A stretch of 64,000 bases of DNA from Klebsiella africana. GTDB taxonomy: Bacteria; Pseudomonadota; Gammaproteobacteria; Enterobacterales; Enterobacteriaceae. The position numbers and the translations under genes were made by a program. This document shows, piece after piece, positions 43,419-53,608 of the stretch; the first letter of the stretch is position 1, and the number at the start of each line of letters is the position of its first letter. The DNA is taken from NCBI RefSeq assembly GCF_020526085.1, contig NZ_CP084874.1, positions 4,526,001-4,590,000 on the forward strand, given 5' to 3'. The notes beneath the pieces are model-generated. The model saw only the letters and a program-made list of their open reading frames with translations. It was not told the DNA's origin and did not search any database.

Positions 43419-44895
43419 TGACCACCTCCGCTATCTGCTGCTGGGTACTGCTGTCCGGCAGGAAGTTATGAGTTAGCTCGCCCTGCTTCATCACCAGAAT
43501 ACGATGACTCTGATACCACGCCTCTTCGATCTCGTCGCAAATCATCAGCACGGCGATGCCATGGGCCGCCAAATCGCTGATGATATGGTAGATCCCGGCT
43601 TTGTTTGCGATATCCACCCCCACCGTTGGGCTATCGAGGATTAGCAGTTTAGGAGAGATCGCCAGCCATTTGGCGATAGAGACGCGCTGGGCATTGCCGC
43701 CGGAGAGGGTATTCACCGGCAGATGCGTATCCGGCGCCTTAATGGTCAACGCGTTGACCATTCTTGCGACCAGCTGCTGAGCTTTACTGTCACTCAATAG
43801 TCCGCAAGCGCCTTTCACTTTATGAAACACGGTGCTGATGATGTTGTTTTCAATCGACTGACTCATCACCAGGCCGCGCGACATACGGTCCTCAGAGACA
43901 TAGCCAATACCGTGGCGGATAGCATCCTGGTTGCTGCGCAACCGCACCGGCTGGCCATTTATCAGGATCTCGCCGCTGTCAGGGCGGGTCATGCCGAAAA
44001 GGCTCAGGCACAGCTCTGTTCGCCCGGCGCCCAACAGGCCGACTATCGACACCACCTCTCCGGCTTCGACCTTCAGGGAGACGTTGTGATATTCCCCTTT
44101 GCGACAGAGATTGCGCACCTCCAGCACTGGCGTGCTGCCCTGCCCCTGCCACAGATCGCGCGCCTGATAGTCGAACTCCTGGCCCGTCATCAGAAAACCG
44201 AGCCGGCGGGTGGTTACCTCTGCCGCCGGCAAGGTGCCGACCAGATTGCCATCCTTCAGCACGCTGATGCGGTCCGATACGGCCATGACCTCTTCCAGAC
44301 GGTGGCTAACGAAGACGATGCAGATCCCCCTCTCACGCAGCTGGCGCACCACATGCAATAGTCCCTCCACTTCCTGATGGGTCAATGAGGCCGTGGGTTC
44401 ATCCATAATAATAAGCCGCGCATCCTGCGCCAGCGCGCGGCAGATAGCCACCAGCTGACAGCGAGCGATGGAGAGCGACTCCACGGTGGCATCCAGCGGC
44501 AGCGAGACGTTAATACTGCGCATCGCCTGCTCCGCACTGCGTCGCAATTCGCTGCGCTTCACCAGCACGCCGCGATGATAGTGGTTAATGGCAATGTTCT
44601 CCCACACGCTGAGATTGGGAAACAGCGACAGATCCTGATAAATCACCTGGATCCCATGGGCGACAGAGGCCGCTGGCGTCAGTTTGGGCCACGTCTTGCC
44701 ACCCAGCGTCATCGCTGCGCCCTCATCCGGGCGATAGACGCCAGAGATAATTTTGATCAACGTCGACTTCCCGCAACCGTTCTGCCCGGCCAGGCAGTGC
44801 ACTTCTCCAGGCAGAAAGTCGATGCTGATATCATTGAGCGCACGGTTGGCGTGGAAGGTTTTGCTGACGTGACGAAGGGAAAGGAAAGGTTCCAT
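43411..44895 (-). CDS. CUT2-family ABC transporter ATPase, duplicated domain
   Basis: 494 residues, two ABC domains in tandem as in RbsA/LsrA. First domain: Walker A GQNGCGKST near 37-45 and Walker B LIIMDEPTAS near 160. The second domain has the degenerate nucleotide loop VGLLGAGRTEL usual for CUT2 and signature LSGGNAQRVSIAKWL near 400, followed by LLILDSPTVGVD. Peripheral to the membrane; energises the two permeases. Confidence 0.92.
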   Translation of the reverse strand: MEPFLSLRHVSKTFHANRALNDISIDFLPGEVHCLAGQNGCGKSTLIKIISGVYRPDEGAAMTLGGKTWPKLTPAASVAHGIQVIYQDLSLFPNLSVWENIAINHYHRGVLVKRSELRRSAEQAMRSINVSLPLDATVESLSIARCQLVAICRALAQDARLIIMDEPTASLTHQEVEGLLHVVRQLRERGICIVFVSHRLEEVMAVSDRISVLKDGNLVGTLPAAEVTTRRLGFLMTGQEFDYQARDLWQGQGSTPVLEVRNLCRKGEYHNVSLKVEAGEVVSIVGLLGAGRTELCLSLFGMTRPDSGEILINGQPVRLRSNQDAIRHGIGYVSEDRMSRGLVMSQSIENNIISTVFHKVKGACGLLSDSKAQQLVARMVNALTIKAPDTHLPVNTLSGGNAQRVSIAKWLAISPKLLILDSPTVGVDIANKAGIYHIISDLAAHGIAVLMICDEIEEAWYQSHRILVMKQGELTHNFLPDSSTQQQIAEVVNG

Positions 44896-44945
44896 AGCAT
44901 CCCCTGGCAGGTTAAGCCGGGGCGCCAGGCGCCCCGGAAGATGGA

Positions 44946-45929
44946 TTAGTAGAGCGAATCAATATTGTCTTTATTCACCAGCAGCACTTTATGGAAGCGG
45001 ATAATATGCTTGTCGCTATCGACCTCCGCTTTGCCGAGTTCTTTCAGTTCGAAGCCCGGCTCAATGGTTTTGCCGTTCAGCAGGGTGCTGGCGACGGCCG
45101 CGAGGGCATAGCCGGCTGTCGCCGGATCGTAGGTGATGCCTTCGGTAATATCGCCGCTCTTAATGAGAGAGGCCGCCTGCGAGGGGATCATCATCCCGTA
45201 GACCGCGACTTTGTTTTTCGCACGCTTCTCTTTCACCGCGCGCCCCGCGCCAATCGGGCCATTCGAACCAAAGGAGACCACCGCTTTCAGATCCGGGTAA
45301 GTTTTCATTAGATCAAGCGTGGTACGGCGGGAATCATCGACACTTTCCGCCACCGGCATTCGACGGGTGACTTCATGCATATCCGGGTAATGTTCTTTTT
45401 GGTATTTCACCAGCAGGTCAGCCCACAGGTTGTGCTGCGGTACCGTAAGGCTACCGACATAGATAACGTAGCCGCCTTTGCCACCCATCCGCTTGGCCAT
45501 ATGCTCCACGTATTCAGCGGCGAACTTCTCATTATCGATGATCTCCACATCCCAGTTGGCGCTCGGCTGCCCGGGCGATTCGTTGGTCAGCACCACGATG
45601 CCGGCGTCACGGGCTTTTTTGAATACCGGCTCCAGCACGTTGGCATCGTTAGGCACGATAGTGATGGCATCCACTTTACGTGCAATCAGGTCCTCAATAA
45701 TTTTTACCTGCTGCGGCGCATCGGTGCTGGACGGCCCAACCTGGGAGGCGTTGAGGTTAAACTCTTTCCCGGCCTGGACAACCCCTTCTCCCATCCGGTT
45801 GAACCACGGCATGCCGTCCACTTTTGAAATATTGACTACGGTTTTTTCCGCCGCATATACCGGCGCGGAAATAAGCGCAGCCCCCAACAGCAAGGATGAA
45901 AAAATATTAACGACCAGACGTTTATGCAT
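44946..45929 (-). CDS. Periplasmic sugar/AI-2-like substrate-binding protein
   Basis: 327 residues from MHKRLVVNIFSSLLLGAAL with a signal peptide to about 25 (APVYA); the longer open frame upstream has no initiation logic. Type 1 periplasmic binding fold: DGMPWFNRMGEGVVQAGKEF, ARKVDAITIVPNDANVLEPVFKKA, VVLTNESP, and GYALAAVASTLLNGK. Most similar in style to LsrB/RhaS-type proteins, but LsrB ligand residues cannot be confirmed. No kinase, aldolase or regulator gene lies next to the operon, so the ligand stays open. Confidence 0.85.
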   Translation of the reverse strand: MHKRLVVNIFSSLLLGAALISAPVYAAEKTVVNISKVDGMPWFNRMGEGVVQAGKEFNLNASQVGPSSTDAPQQVKIIEDLIARKVDAITIVPNDANVLEPVFKKARDAGIVVLTNESPGQPSANWDVEIIDNEKFAAEYVEHMAKRMGGKGGYVIYVGSLTVPQHNLWADLLVKYQKEHYPDMHEVTRRMPVAESVDDSRRTTLDLMKTYPDLKAVVSFGSNGPIGAGRAVKEKRAKNKVAVYGMMIPSQAASLIKSGDITEGITYDPATAGYALAAVASTLLNGKTIEPGFELKELGKAEVDSDKHIIRFHKVLLVNKDNIDSLY

Positions 45930-46279
45930 AATAATTAGCCTCAATACGTTGTAGTCAGACAGGGGTATGACGCAAAGCGGAAAAAGAGATATAAATTGTA
46001 ATAATGTTAATAATTTAGAAGAGAATAAACACAAGCTGTAACAGCAGACAGGTAATATCCAGCTATAAATATGGATAATAATACTATAATCCTGTGACGT
46101 GAGCTTTTTCACAAAAAACATGCAACATAGTTTGTTGTTCCAGAATAATGATCGGGTCGCAGAGAAAATATATTTTTCCAGCTTCGTTATTTACCGAAAA
46201 ACAATCCCATAAATAACATCAGGAAAAGTATGTGATTTTTGATTGCGCCTCCAGCCCCTTCCGTGGCAGGATAATCCCT
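45930..46279. other. Intergenic region between the ABC importer and trpS2 leader
   Basis: About 350 bp, AT-rich, divergent promoters. It includes the CRP-like site at 46098-46113 and, on the minus strand, TATAGTATTATTAT-type sequence near 46075-46090 as possible -10 for the importer. The trpS2 promoter should lie between about 46140 and 46270; I see no unambiguous -35/-10 pair. Confidence 0.4.
46098..46113 (-). promoter_or_regulatory. CRP-like site upstream of the ABC importer
   Basis: CGTGA-GCTTTT-TCACA, one mismatch from TGTGA-N6-TCACA. It is 169 bp before the binding-protein start. Catabolite control would fit a sugar-type importer. Confidence 0.5.
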
Positions 46280-46333
46280 ATGAACAGAAACGCGATCGTA
46301 ACCAGTCCCCGCCGTTGGTGGCTGCCTGCATAA
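46280..46333 (+). CDS. trpS2 leader peptide
   Basis: 17-residue open frame MNRNAIVTSPRRWWLPA and TAA. Two adjacent Trp codons (46316-46321) sit immediately before the first strand of the hairpin at 46321-46341, with the stop codon in its loop: the arrangement of the trp operon leader TrpL. AGGATAATCCCT upstream offers a ribosome site. Role: its translation senses charged tRNA-Trp and sets which RNA structure forms before trpS2. Confidence 0.82.
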   Translation: MNRNAIVTSPRRWWLPA

Positions 46334-46391
46334 CAGGCGGCACGATACACGTTTCCATTTTAAAGCCGTCGGAAGGCGGCTTTGGTGTTTT
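46316..46391 (+). promoter_or_regulatory. Trp-responsive transcription attenuator of trpS2
   Basis: Four pairing strands are visible. 1:2 is an 8-bp stem (46321-46328 with 46334-46341, loop CATAA). 2:3 pairs GGCGGC (46336-46341) with GCCGTC (46365-46370), one G-U. 3:4 is a 9-bp stem (46362-46370 with 46375-46383, loop GGAA, one G-U) followed by GGTGTTTT. If the ribosome stalls at the Trp codons, 1 is covered, 2:3 forms and transcription proceeds; otherwise 3:4 terminates it. Confidence 0.8.
46362..46391 (+). terminator. Attenuator terminator hairpin of trpS2
   Basis: AAAGCCGTC with loop GGAA and GGCGGCTTT, then ggtgtttt. It ends 41 bases before the trpS2 ATG. Confidence 0.75.
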
Positions 46392-46432
46392 CAGGACGTC
46401 TTTCGGCTGAACAGTCTGATAAGGAGTCTCTG

Positions 46433-47440
46433 ATGAACCATCCGCAAACCATTCTCACCGGTGACCGCCCGACCGGCCAGCTGCATCTGGGCCACTACGT
46501 TGGCTCGCTACGTCAGCGCGTCGCGCTGCAGCATAACCACCAGCAGTTTATCCTGATCGCCGACCTGCAAGGACTCACAGACAACGGCAGCAACCCGCAA
46601 AAAATCAGCCACCATATCCTCGAAGTCATGGCCGATTATCTGGCGGTCGGCATCGACCCCGGGCTAACGACGATCTGCCTGCAGTCCGCCCTGCCGGCGC
46701 TGGCGGAGCTCAGCGCGCTGTATATGAACATCGTCACCGTCGCCCGCGTGGAGCGTAACCCGACGGTCAAAAATGAGATTGCCCAGAAAGGATTCGCCCG
46801 CTCGCTGCCGGTGGGTTTTCTCGCCTATCCAATTAGCCAGGCCGCCGATATCACCGCCTTCAAAGCCGAGCTGGTACCGGTAGGCGACGATCAGCTACCG
46901 ATGATTGAGCAGACCAATGAGATCATCCACAAAATGAATAGCCTGACCGGCGAACCGGCGCTGCGCCACTGCAAGGCGCTACTCAGCGACGTGAGTCGCC
47001 TGCCGGGCATCGACGGTAACGCCAAAATGTCGAAATCGCTGGGCAATACGCTGACCTTATCGGCCAGTGAAGAGGAGATCCACCGTGCGGTCAGCGCGAT
47101 GTATACCGACCCGACGCACCTGAGAGTCAGCGATCCGGGTCATGTCGAGGGCAACGTGGTGTTCACATACCTTGATGCTTTCCATAACGATAAAGCGCGA
47201 GTGGCAGAGATGAAAGCCCACTATCAGCGCGGCGGGCTGGGCGATCGACAGTGTAAGAATGAGCTGGAGACCTGCTTGCAGGCGCTACTGGCGCCGATCC
47301 GCGAACGCAGGGCCACCTTTATTCAAGATAAAGGGATGCTGCTGGAACTATTGCGTCAGGGCAGCGAGCGCGCCCACCACCTCACGCAGCAGACGCTGCA
47401 TGAGGTGAAGCGCGGGCTGGGGCTGCCGGTGCTGTTCTGA
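46433..47440 (+). CDS. trpS2: Tryptophanyl-tRNA synthetase, second copy type
   Basis: 335 residues from the ATG after AAGGAG; the frame is open further upstream without start logic. Class I synthetase: TGQLHLGHYVGS holds the HIGH-like motif (HLGH, 18-21) and AKMSKSLGN near 200 the KMSKS motif. FLIADLQGLTD, QTNEIIHKMN and GDDQLPMIEQT match TrpRS. The housekeeping trpS of enterobacteria lies beside gph/rpe, not here, so this is an auxiliary enzyme. Such extra TrpRS copies can confer tolerance to TrpRS inhibitors such as indolmycin (known for other bacteria; inference here). Confidence 0.85.
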   Translation: MNHPQTILTGDRPTGQLHLGHYVGSLRQRVALQHNHQQFILIADLQGLTDNGSNPQKISHHILEVMADYLAVGIDPGLTTICLQSALPALAELSALYMNIVTVARVERNPTVKNEIAQKGFARSLPVGFLAYPISQAADITAFKAELVPVGDDQLPMIEQTNEIIHKMNSLTGEPALRHCKALLSDVSRLPGIDGNAKMSKSLGNTLTLSASEEEIHRAVSAMYTDPTHLRVSDPGHVEGNVVFTYLDAFHNDKARVAEMKAHYQRGGLGDRQCKNELETCLQALLAPIRERRATFIQDKGMLLELLRQGSERAHHLTQQTLHEVKRGLGLPVLF

Positions 47441-47746
47441 GGTGATGAAATATCCTCTGTGTGAGTATTTTTGTTAACACACCGACAAGACCCCGCCTTT
47501 CGTATGGACAATATTACCCCGGCTGTTACTATCGCGTTAACGGTAGCTCTCACTATGCGTGTTTCATTAAGGCCAGGATCGCTGATGATGACCACATAAG
47601 TAGCCCAGCGTTCGGCTGCGCATCGGCGCGGCAGAGCGCGGCGTCAGCGGCCCTCCCTCCACTTTTTCGTCCTTCGCAAGAAGGACGCTCCGCCCGCCGG
47701 AGGAGACACGCGTATCACTCAGCACAGGGAATCAAGCGAGTCGCGT
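47441..47746 (+). other. Intergenic region between trpS2 and yhiI
   Basis: About 306 bp. It holds a stem-loop (CGTCCTT paired with AAGGACG at about 47669-47690) and a GGAGGAG stretch near 47699. A 31-codon frame at 47504-47599 lacks a good ribosome site. The yhiI promoter should be here; I cannot place it firmly. Confidence 0.4.
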
Positions 47747-48814
47747 ATGGACAAAATAAAGAAACGTTGGGCAGGGTATTTTGTCGGCTTACTGGTGGTG
47801 CTCGCCGCCGCCGCATGGTGGCTGCTCCGCCCGCCGGGACTTCCGGCGGGTTTTGCCAGCAGCAACGGTCGAATCGAAGCCACCGAAGTCGATATTGCCA
47901 GTAAAATCGCCGGGCGTATCGACACGATTCTGGTCAAAGAGGGCCAGTTCGTGCGTCGGGGAGACGTCCTCGCAAGGATGGATACGCGCGTACTGAACGA
48001 GCAGCGTCTGGAAGCCGCCGCACAAATCAAGGAGGCGGAAAGCGCGGTCTTAGCCGCCAGAGCTTTGCTCGATCAGCGACAAAGTGAAATGCGTGCCAGC
48101 GAAGCGGTAGTGAAGCAGCGTCAGGCGGAGCTGGACTCCACGGCGAAACGCCATGTCCGCTCAAACACTCTCTCCCAGCGCGGCGCCGTCTCCGCCCAGC
48201 AGCTGGATGACGACCGTGCGGCCGCAGAGAGCGCCCGCGCGGCGCTGGAATCGGCGAAAGCCCAGGTCTCCGCCGCCCGCGCCGCCATCGAAGCCGCTCG
48301 CACCAGCATTATTCAGGCGCAAACCCGCGTCGAAGCCGCCCAGGCGACCGAACGGCGGATCCTCGCCGATATTGACGATAGCGAGCTGAAAGCCCCCCGC
48401 GATGGCCGCATTCAGTATCGCGTCGCTGAGCCAGGCGAAGTCCTGGCCGCCGGTGGCCGGGTGCTGAACATGGTCGATCTCGCCGATGTCTATATGACCT
48501 TCTTTCTGCCCACCGAACAGGCAGGTCTGCTGGCAATCGGCAGCGAAGCACGCTTGATCCTTGATGCCGCGCCGGATCTGGTGATCCCGGCCAATATCAG
48601 CTTTGTCGCCAGCGTCGCCCAGTTCACGCCGAAAACGGTAGAAACCAGCGACGAGCGCCTTAAGCTAATGTTCCGCGTCAAAGCGCGTATCCCACCGGAG
48701 CTGCTAGCGCAGCACCTGGAGTATGTCAAAACCGGCCTGCCCGGTATGGCTTACGTACGGCTGGATAAACAACAACCCTGGCCTGAAGCCCTGGTGGTGA
48801 GGTTGCCGCAATGA
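47747..48814 (+). CDS. yhiI: HlyD-type membrane fusion protein YhiI
   Basis: 355 residues, as E. coli YhiI. N-terminal helix 10-28, lipoyl half [33 protein letters not shown] (46-78), an Ala/Gln/Arg-rich coiled coil (about 85-210), second lipoyl half [22 protein letters not shown], then the barrel domain. Periplasmic adaptor for the RbbA/YhhJ ABC system. Its stop overlaps the rbbA start by ATGA. Confidence 0.93.
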   Translation: MDKIKKRWAGYFVGLLVVLAAAAWWLLRPPGLPAGFASSNGRIEATEVDIASKIAGRIDTILVKEGQFVRRGDVLARMDTRVLNEQRLEAAAQIKEAESAVLAARALLDQRQSEMRASEAVVKQRQAELDSTAKRHVRSNTLSQRGAVSAQQLDDDRAAAESARAALESAKAQVSAARAAIEAARTSIIQAQTRVEAAQATERRILADIDDSELKAPRDGRIQYRVAEPGEVLAAGGRVLNMVDLADVYMTFFLPTEQAGLLAIGSEARLILDAAPDLVIPANISFVASVAQFTPKTVETSDERLKLMFRVKARIPPELLAQHLEYVKTGLPGMAYVRLDKQQPWPEALVVRLPQ

Positions 48815-51555
48815 AACTGACGCCGCAGGATACCTCGCCCCCCGTCGCCCTGCTGGAACACGTTGGTCAGCAGTTTGGCGCCACCATCGCACTGCGCGAT
48901 ATCAGTCTGGCGATCCCGGCACGGCGTATGGTTGGCCTGATTGGCCCGGACGGCGTCGGCAAATCGAGCCTGCTCTCGCTGATCGCCGGGGCGCGGGCCA
49001 TCGAGCAGGGGAACGTGATGGTGCTTGGCGGCGATATGCGCGATGTGCATCACCGCCGCGAGGTGTGCCCGAAAATCGCGTGGATGCCGCAGGGGCTGGG
49101 GAAAAACCTCTATCACACCCTCTCGGTGTATGAAAATGTCGACTTCTTCGCCCGCCTGTTCGGCCACGATAAAGCCGAGCGCGACCTGCGTATCAACGAG
49201 CTGCTGCAGAGTACCGGGCTGGCGCCGTTTCGCGATCGCCCGGCGGGTAAGCTCTCCGGTGGGATGAAGCAAAAGCTCGGCCTGTGCTGCGCGCTGATCC
49301 ACGACCCGCAACTGCTAATCCTCGATGAACCCACCACCGGCGTCGACCCGCTCTCCCGGGCGCAGTTCTGGGAGCTTATCGACAATATTCGTCAGCGCCA
49401 GCCGGAGATGAGCGTGCTGGTGGCCACCGCCTACATGGAAGAGGCCGAGCGCTTCGACTGGCTGGTGGCGATGAATGCCGGCGAGGTGCTGGCAACCGGT
49501 AGCGCCGAGGAGCTCAAAGCCCAGACCGGCAGCCAGACCCTGGAGCAGGCGTTTATCGCCCTGCTGCCGGAAGCGCAGCGCCAGGCGCATAAGGCCGTAG
49601 TCATCCCGCCGCGCGACAGCCGCGAAGAAGAGATCGCCATCGAAGCCCGGGGCCTGACCATGCGCTTCGGCAACTTTGTTGCCGTCGACCACGTTAATTT
49701 CCGCATCGCCCGCGGCGAAATCTTTGGCTTCCTCGGCTCTAACGGCTGCGGCAAATCCACCACCATGAAGATGCTCACCGGCCTGTTGCCCGCCAGCGAA
49801 GGGGAAGCCTGGCTGTTCGGCCAGCCGGTCGACCCGAAGGATATCGCCACCCGCCAGCGGGTGGGCTATATGTCGCAGGCCTTCTCGCTTTACAGCGAAC
49901 TGAGCGTGCGGCAAAACCTCGAACTGCACGCCCGCCTGTTCCATATTCCGGACGGCGACATCCCCGGCCGGGTGGCGGAAATGAGCGAGCGCTTTATGCT
50001 GACCGACGTTGAAGACGCGCTTCCCGCCGATCTACCGCTGGGGATCCGTCAGCGCCTGTCGTTAGCGGTAGCGGTCATCCATCGCCCGGAGATGCTAATC
50101 CTCGATGAGCCGACCTCTGGCGTCGATCCGGTGGCGCGCGATATGTTCTGGCAGCTGATGGTCGACCTCGCGCGACAGGATCGCGTCACTATATTTATCT
50201 CCACCCACTTTATGAATGAGGCGGAACGCTGCGATCGCATCTCGCTGATGCACGCCGGCAAGGTGCTGGCCAGCGATACACCGCAGGCGCTGGTCGAGCA
50301 GCGCGGTGCCGCCAGTCTGGAAGAGGCGTTTATCGCCTGGCTCAAAGAGGCTCAGCCGACTGCCGCGGTGCCTGAGGAACCCGCACCTGCCGCCGTATCT
50401 CATCCCGAAGGCACGACGCCACGCCAGGCCTTCAGTCTGCAGCGCCTGTTTAGCTACAGCCGCCGCGAGGCGCTGGAGCTGCGCCGCGATCCGGTGCGAT
50501 CGACGCTGGCGCTGCTGGGAACGGTGATCCTGATGTTTATCATGGGCTATGGGATCAGCATGGACGTCGAGGATCTGCGCTTTGCCGTCCTCGACCGCGA
50601 TCAAACTCTCAGCAGCCAGGGCTGGTCGCAGAATCTCGCTGGCTCACGCTACTTTATCGAACAGGCGCCGCTGCACAGCTATGATGAACTCGACCGACGA
50701 ATGCGCGACGGTGAGCTGGCGGTGGCGATAGAGATCCCGCCGAACTTTGGTCGCGATATCGCCCGCGGCACGCCGGTGCAAATCGGCGTGTGGGTGGACG
50801 GCGCAATGCCAAACCGCGCGGAAACTGTGCGCGGCTACGTGCAGGCGATGCATCTGGCCTGGCTGCAGGAGATGGCCGGCCGGCAGAGCAGCCCGCAGCG
50901 GGATACCTCGCTCATCTCCATCGAAACCCGCTATCGCTATAACCCGGATGTGAAGAGCCTGCCGGCCATCGTTCCGGCGGTTATCCCCCTGCTGTTGATG
51001 ATGATCCCGGCGATGCTCAGCGCGCTGAGCGTAGTGCGTGAAAAAGAGCTCGGGTCAATCATCAACCTGTACGTAACGCCGACCACCCGCAGCGAATTTC
51101 TGCTCGGCAAGCAGGTGCCTTACATCGTACTGGGGATGTTTAACTTCTTTCTGCTGTGCGCGCTGTCGGTCTTTGTCTTTGGCGTATCGCATAAGGGCAG
51201 CTTCCTGACGCTGACCCTGGCGGCGCTGCTGTATGTCACCATCGCCACCGGTCTGGGGCTACTGATCTCCACCTTTATGAAGAGCCAAATCGCCGCCATC
51301 TTCGGTACCGCGATTATTACGCTGATCCCGGCAACCCAGTTCTCCGGGATGATCGATCCGGTGGCCTCGCTGGAAGGCCCCGGGCGCTGGATTGGGCAAA
51401 TCTACCCAACCAGCCACTTCCTGACTATCGCCCGCGGCACTTTCTCTAAAGCGCTTAACCTCAGCGATTTGTGGATTTCCTTTATCCCGTTATTGATTGC
51501 AGTGCCGCTGGTGCTCGGGTTGAGCGTGTTGTTGCTGAAGAAGCAGGAGGGATGA
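48811..51555 (+). CDS. rbbA: ABC ATPase-permease fusion RbbA (YhiH)
   Basis: 914 residues. Two ABC domains: the first has Walker [10 protein letters not shown] near 45 and signature LSGGMKQKL; the second has GSNGCGKST near 312 and [15 protein letters not shown] in place of a canonical signature, with [12 protein letters not shown] after each. C-terminal ABC-2 membrane part from about 550 with six helices and a large extracytoplasmic loop. E. coli RbbA was reported as a ribosome-associated ATPase, but the membrane half and neighbours fit an export system. Coupled by ATGA to both neighbours. Confidence 0.92.
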   Translation: MKLTPQDTSPPVALLEHVGQQFGATIALRDISLAIPARRMVGLIGPDGVGKSSLLSLIAGARAIEQGNVMVLGGDMRDVHHRREVCPKIAWMPQGLGKNLYHTLSVYENVDFFARLFGHDKAERDLRINELLQSTGLAPFRDRPAGKLSGGMKQKLGLCCALIHDPQLLILDEPTTGVDPLSRAQFWELIDNIRQRQPEMSVLVATAYMEEAERFDWLVAMNAGEVLATGSAEELKAQTGSQTLEQAFIALLPEAQRQAHKAVVIPPRDSREEEIAIEARGLTMRFGNFVAVDHVNFRIARGEIFGFLGSNGCGKSTTMKMLTGLLPASEGEAWLFGQPVDPKDIATRQRVGYMSQAFSLYSELSVRQNLELHARLFHIPDGDIPGRVAEMSERFMLTDVEDALPADLPLGIRQRLSLAVAVIHRPEMLILDEPTSGVDPVARDMFWQLMVDLARQDRVTIFISTHFMNEAERCDRISLMHAGKVLASDTPQALVEQRGAASLEEAFIAWLKEAQPTAAVPEEPAPAAVSHPEGTTPRQAFSLQRLFSYSRREALELRRDPVRSTLALLGTVILMFIMGYGISMDVEDLRFAVLDRDQTLSSQGWSQNLAGSRYFIEQAPLHSYDELDRRMRDGELAVAIEIPPNFGRDIARGTPVQIGVWVDGAMPNRAETVRGYVQAMHLAWLQEMAGRQSSPQRDTSLISIETRYRYNPDVKSLPAIVPAVIPLLLMMIPAMLSALSVVREKELGSIINLYVTPTTRSEFLLGKQVPYIVLGMFNFFLLCALSVFVFGVSHKGSFLTLTLAALLYVTIATGLGLLISTFMKSQIAAIFGTAIITLIPATQFSGMIDPVASLEGPGRWIGQIYPTSHFLTIARGTFSKALNLSDLWISFIPLLIAVPLVLGLSVLLLKKQEG

Positions 51556-52679
51556 TGCGCGGATTACGCAATATTTATAACCTCGGCGTCAAAGAGCTGC
51601 GCAGCCTGCTCGGTGATAAAGCGATGCTGGCGCTGATCGTGTTTGCGTTTACCGTATCGGTATACTCTTCGGCCACGGTGATGCCTGGTTCGCTGCACCT
51701 GGCGCCGATCGCGGTTGCTGATATGGATAAATCGCAGCTCTCTTCACGCATCATTAACGCTTTCTATCGTCCCTGGTTTCTCGAACCAGAGTTGATCAGC
51801 GCCGATGAGATGGACGCCGGGCTGGATGCCGGGCGCTACACCTTTGCCATCAATATTCCACCTAACTTCCAGCGCGATGTGCTGGCTGGCCGCCAGCCGG
51901 AAGTGCAGGTTAACGTCGACGCCACGCGCATGAGCCAGGCCTTTACCGGCAACGGCTATATCCAGAATATTATCACCGGTGAAGTAAACAGTTTTGTCGC
52001 CCGCTATCGGGATAACAGCGTGCTGCCGGTAGAGCTGGCGGTAAGGATGCGTTTTAATCCTAACCTTGAGCAGGAGCGCTTTGGTGCGGTGATGGCGATC
52101 ATCAATAACATCACCATGCTGGCCATTGTCCTCACTGGTTCGGCGCTGATCCGCGAGCGGGAGCATGGCACTATAGAGCACCTGTTGGTAATGCCGGTCA
52201 CGCCGTTTGAAATTATGCTGGCCAAGATCTGGTCGATGGGTCTGGTGGTACTGCTGGTGTCCGGGCTGTCGCTGGTGCTGATGGTGCAAGGGATTTTGCA
52301 GGTGCCCATCGAAGGCTCGATTCCGCTCTTTATGCTGGGGGTAGCGCTCAGCCTGTTCGCCACTACCTCGATCGGCATTTTTATGGGCACTCTCGCCCGC
52401 TCGATGCCGCAGCTGGGGCTGCTGATGATTCTGGTATTACTGCCGCTGCAGATGCTCTCCGGCGGATCCACGCCGCGGGAAAGTATGCCGCAGCTGGTTC
52501 AGGATATTATGTTGACCATGCCGACTACCCACTTCGTCAGCCTGGCGCAGGCGATACTGTACCGCGGCGCCAGTTTCGCCATCGTCTGGCCGCAGTTCTT
52601 AACCTTGCTGGCTATCGGCGGAGTGTTTTTTACTATCGCACTGCTGCGTTTTCGTAAGACTATCGGTGAGATGGCATAA
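51552..52679 (+). CDS. yhhJ: ABC-2 type permease YhhJ
   Basis: 375 residues. One N-terminal helix (about 24-45), a periplasmic domain (about 46-180, [28 protein letters not shown]), then five or six helices with [26 protein letters not shown] near 205-232, the ABC-2 signature. Third gene of yhiI-rbbA-yhhJ; start overlaps rbbA stop by ATGA, a second ATG three bases on is possible. Partner of RbbA in export; substrate unknown. Confidence 0.92.
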   Translation: MMRGLRNIYNLGVKELRSLLGDKAMLALIVFAFTVSVYSSATVMPGSLHLAPIAVADMDKSQLSSRIINAFYRPWFLEPELISADEMDAGLDAGRYTFAINIPPNFQRDVLAGRQPEVQVNVDATRMSQAFTGNGYIQNIITGEVNSFVARYRDNSVLPVELAVRMRFNPNLEQERFGAVMAIINNITMLAIVLTGSALIREREHGTIEHLLVMPVTPFEIMLAKIWSMGLVVLLVSGLSLVLMVQGILQVPIEGSIPLFMLGVALSLFATTSIGIFMGTLARSMPQLGLLMILVLLPLQMLSGGSTPRESMPQLVQDIMLTMPTTHFVSLAQAILYRGASFAIVWPQFLTLLAIGGVFFTIALLRFRKTIGEMA

Positions 52680-52719
52680 AGGCTTAAGAAGAGCCGTCGA
52701 CTTACGGCGGCCCAATAGT

Positions 52720-53037
52720 TTATTTGTGGCGGTTCATAAAGCGGCGTAAACCCCAGGTGAAGGCCATCGCCATACTGAAGAGAATGAACAGCAACACCAC
52801 CCAGCTGATGGAGATGCGCAGCAGCGTGCCGGGGGTCATAAACGGCTGCAGGTAGACGGTGAAGGACTGCGCGGGTGATTTTCCCAACAGCTCATACACG
52901 TTATCGGTGAGCCACACGCCGACCCGGCAGAACAGCCAGATAATCGCTGGCCAGCAGAGCAGCACCAGAAAGGTAAAGCGCTCCTGAATGTAAGTGAAGA
53001 GCTGGCGCAATGGCGACCAGGTAAGCAGGATTTTCAT
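52720..53037 (-). CDS. Small inner-membrane protein of unknown function
   Basis: 105 residues from the ATG at 53037; upstream in-frame ATGs at 53049 and 53070 are possible, and no ribosome site decides. Two hydrophobic helices (about 22-45 and 78-98), a polar middle (TDNVYELLGKSPAQSFTVYLQPFMTPG), and a basic end RRFMNRHK. I do not recognise the family. Convergent with yhhJ. The steady codon use and clean helix pattern argue for a real gene. Confidence 0.6.
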   Translation of the reverse strand: MKILLTWSPLRQLFTYIQERFTFLVLLCWPAIIWLFCRVGVWLTDNVYELLGKSPAQSFTVYLQPFMTPGTLLRISISWVVLLFILFSMAMAFTWGLRRFMNRHK

Positions 53038-53070
53038 TTCTATTCTCATATTGCCAGCCGAAACCTGCAC

Positions 53071-53569
53071 ATGTCTCGCAAGGTATTTCGGGCAGCATCC
53101 ATACAGGCAATCATCCCCCTTTGTATATCAAATTTGCTGCCATATAAACCAGATCAAGTTAACAAAGTGTTAATGATAAAGCTCATTTAGACAAAAACAG
53201 GGAAGACGCATACCGTTCGCCACAATACATCCGGTAGCGAAGTATCCAGTCACGGAAATATTTTTTATGTAGCGTAAACACGTTATTTTGCGGGAGGAAG
53301 AGGCCGCATCATTATTTTACCGGGGCACAATATAATGGCGCTGAAATAGAGAAATAATATTAATCGTAGCTACTAATAATTATTTTCCGACTTGTATCAT
53401 CCGATAAATTCACCATCCGGGTAACCACGCCACGAGCATTAGTAACGCTATTTTGCGAAGTAATAAAGGCGGTGCTGCGCACCTTGTCCGGGCTACGGTT
53501 TTGTAGCCCCGGTAAGCGCAGCGCCACCGGGGGAGGCATGCCGGCACGCTGGCCGGACGACAGAAACGC
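53071..53569. other. Intergenic region before the rRNA operon end
   Basis: About 500 bp without a convincing gene. It has a perfect palindrome TTAACA-aag-TGTTAA at 53159-53173 that could be an operator of the small membrane protein gene, an AT-rich tract at about 53250-53400, and a REP pair at 53470-53533. Confidence 0.5.
53470..53533. repeat. REP/BIME pair next to the rRNA operon
   Basis: Inverted units (accttgtccgggctacgg and GTAGCCCCGGTAAGCGCAG, ending gccaccggggg) joined by TTT. They resemble the other REP elements of this window. Confidence 0.75.
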
Positions 53570-53595
53570 AAAAAGCCCATCCGGCAGGATGGGCT
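53570..53595 (-). terminator. rRNA operon terminator
   Basis: On the minus strand, AGCCCATCC, loop TGCC, GGATGGGCT, then a T5 run: a classic intrinsic terminator, 13 bases after the end of 5S. Confidence 0.92.
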
Positions 53596-53608
53596 CTTCA
53601 CTTGTTTG

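Noticed and set aside
47461-47904. 147-codon frame starting before yhiI
   Set aside because: It runs out of frame into the well-identified yhiI gene and has no family resemblance.
53410-53601. 63-codon minus-strand frame before 5S
   Set aside because: It is made of the rRNA terminator and a REP pair.
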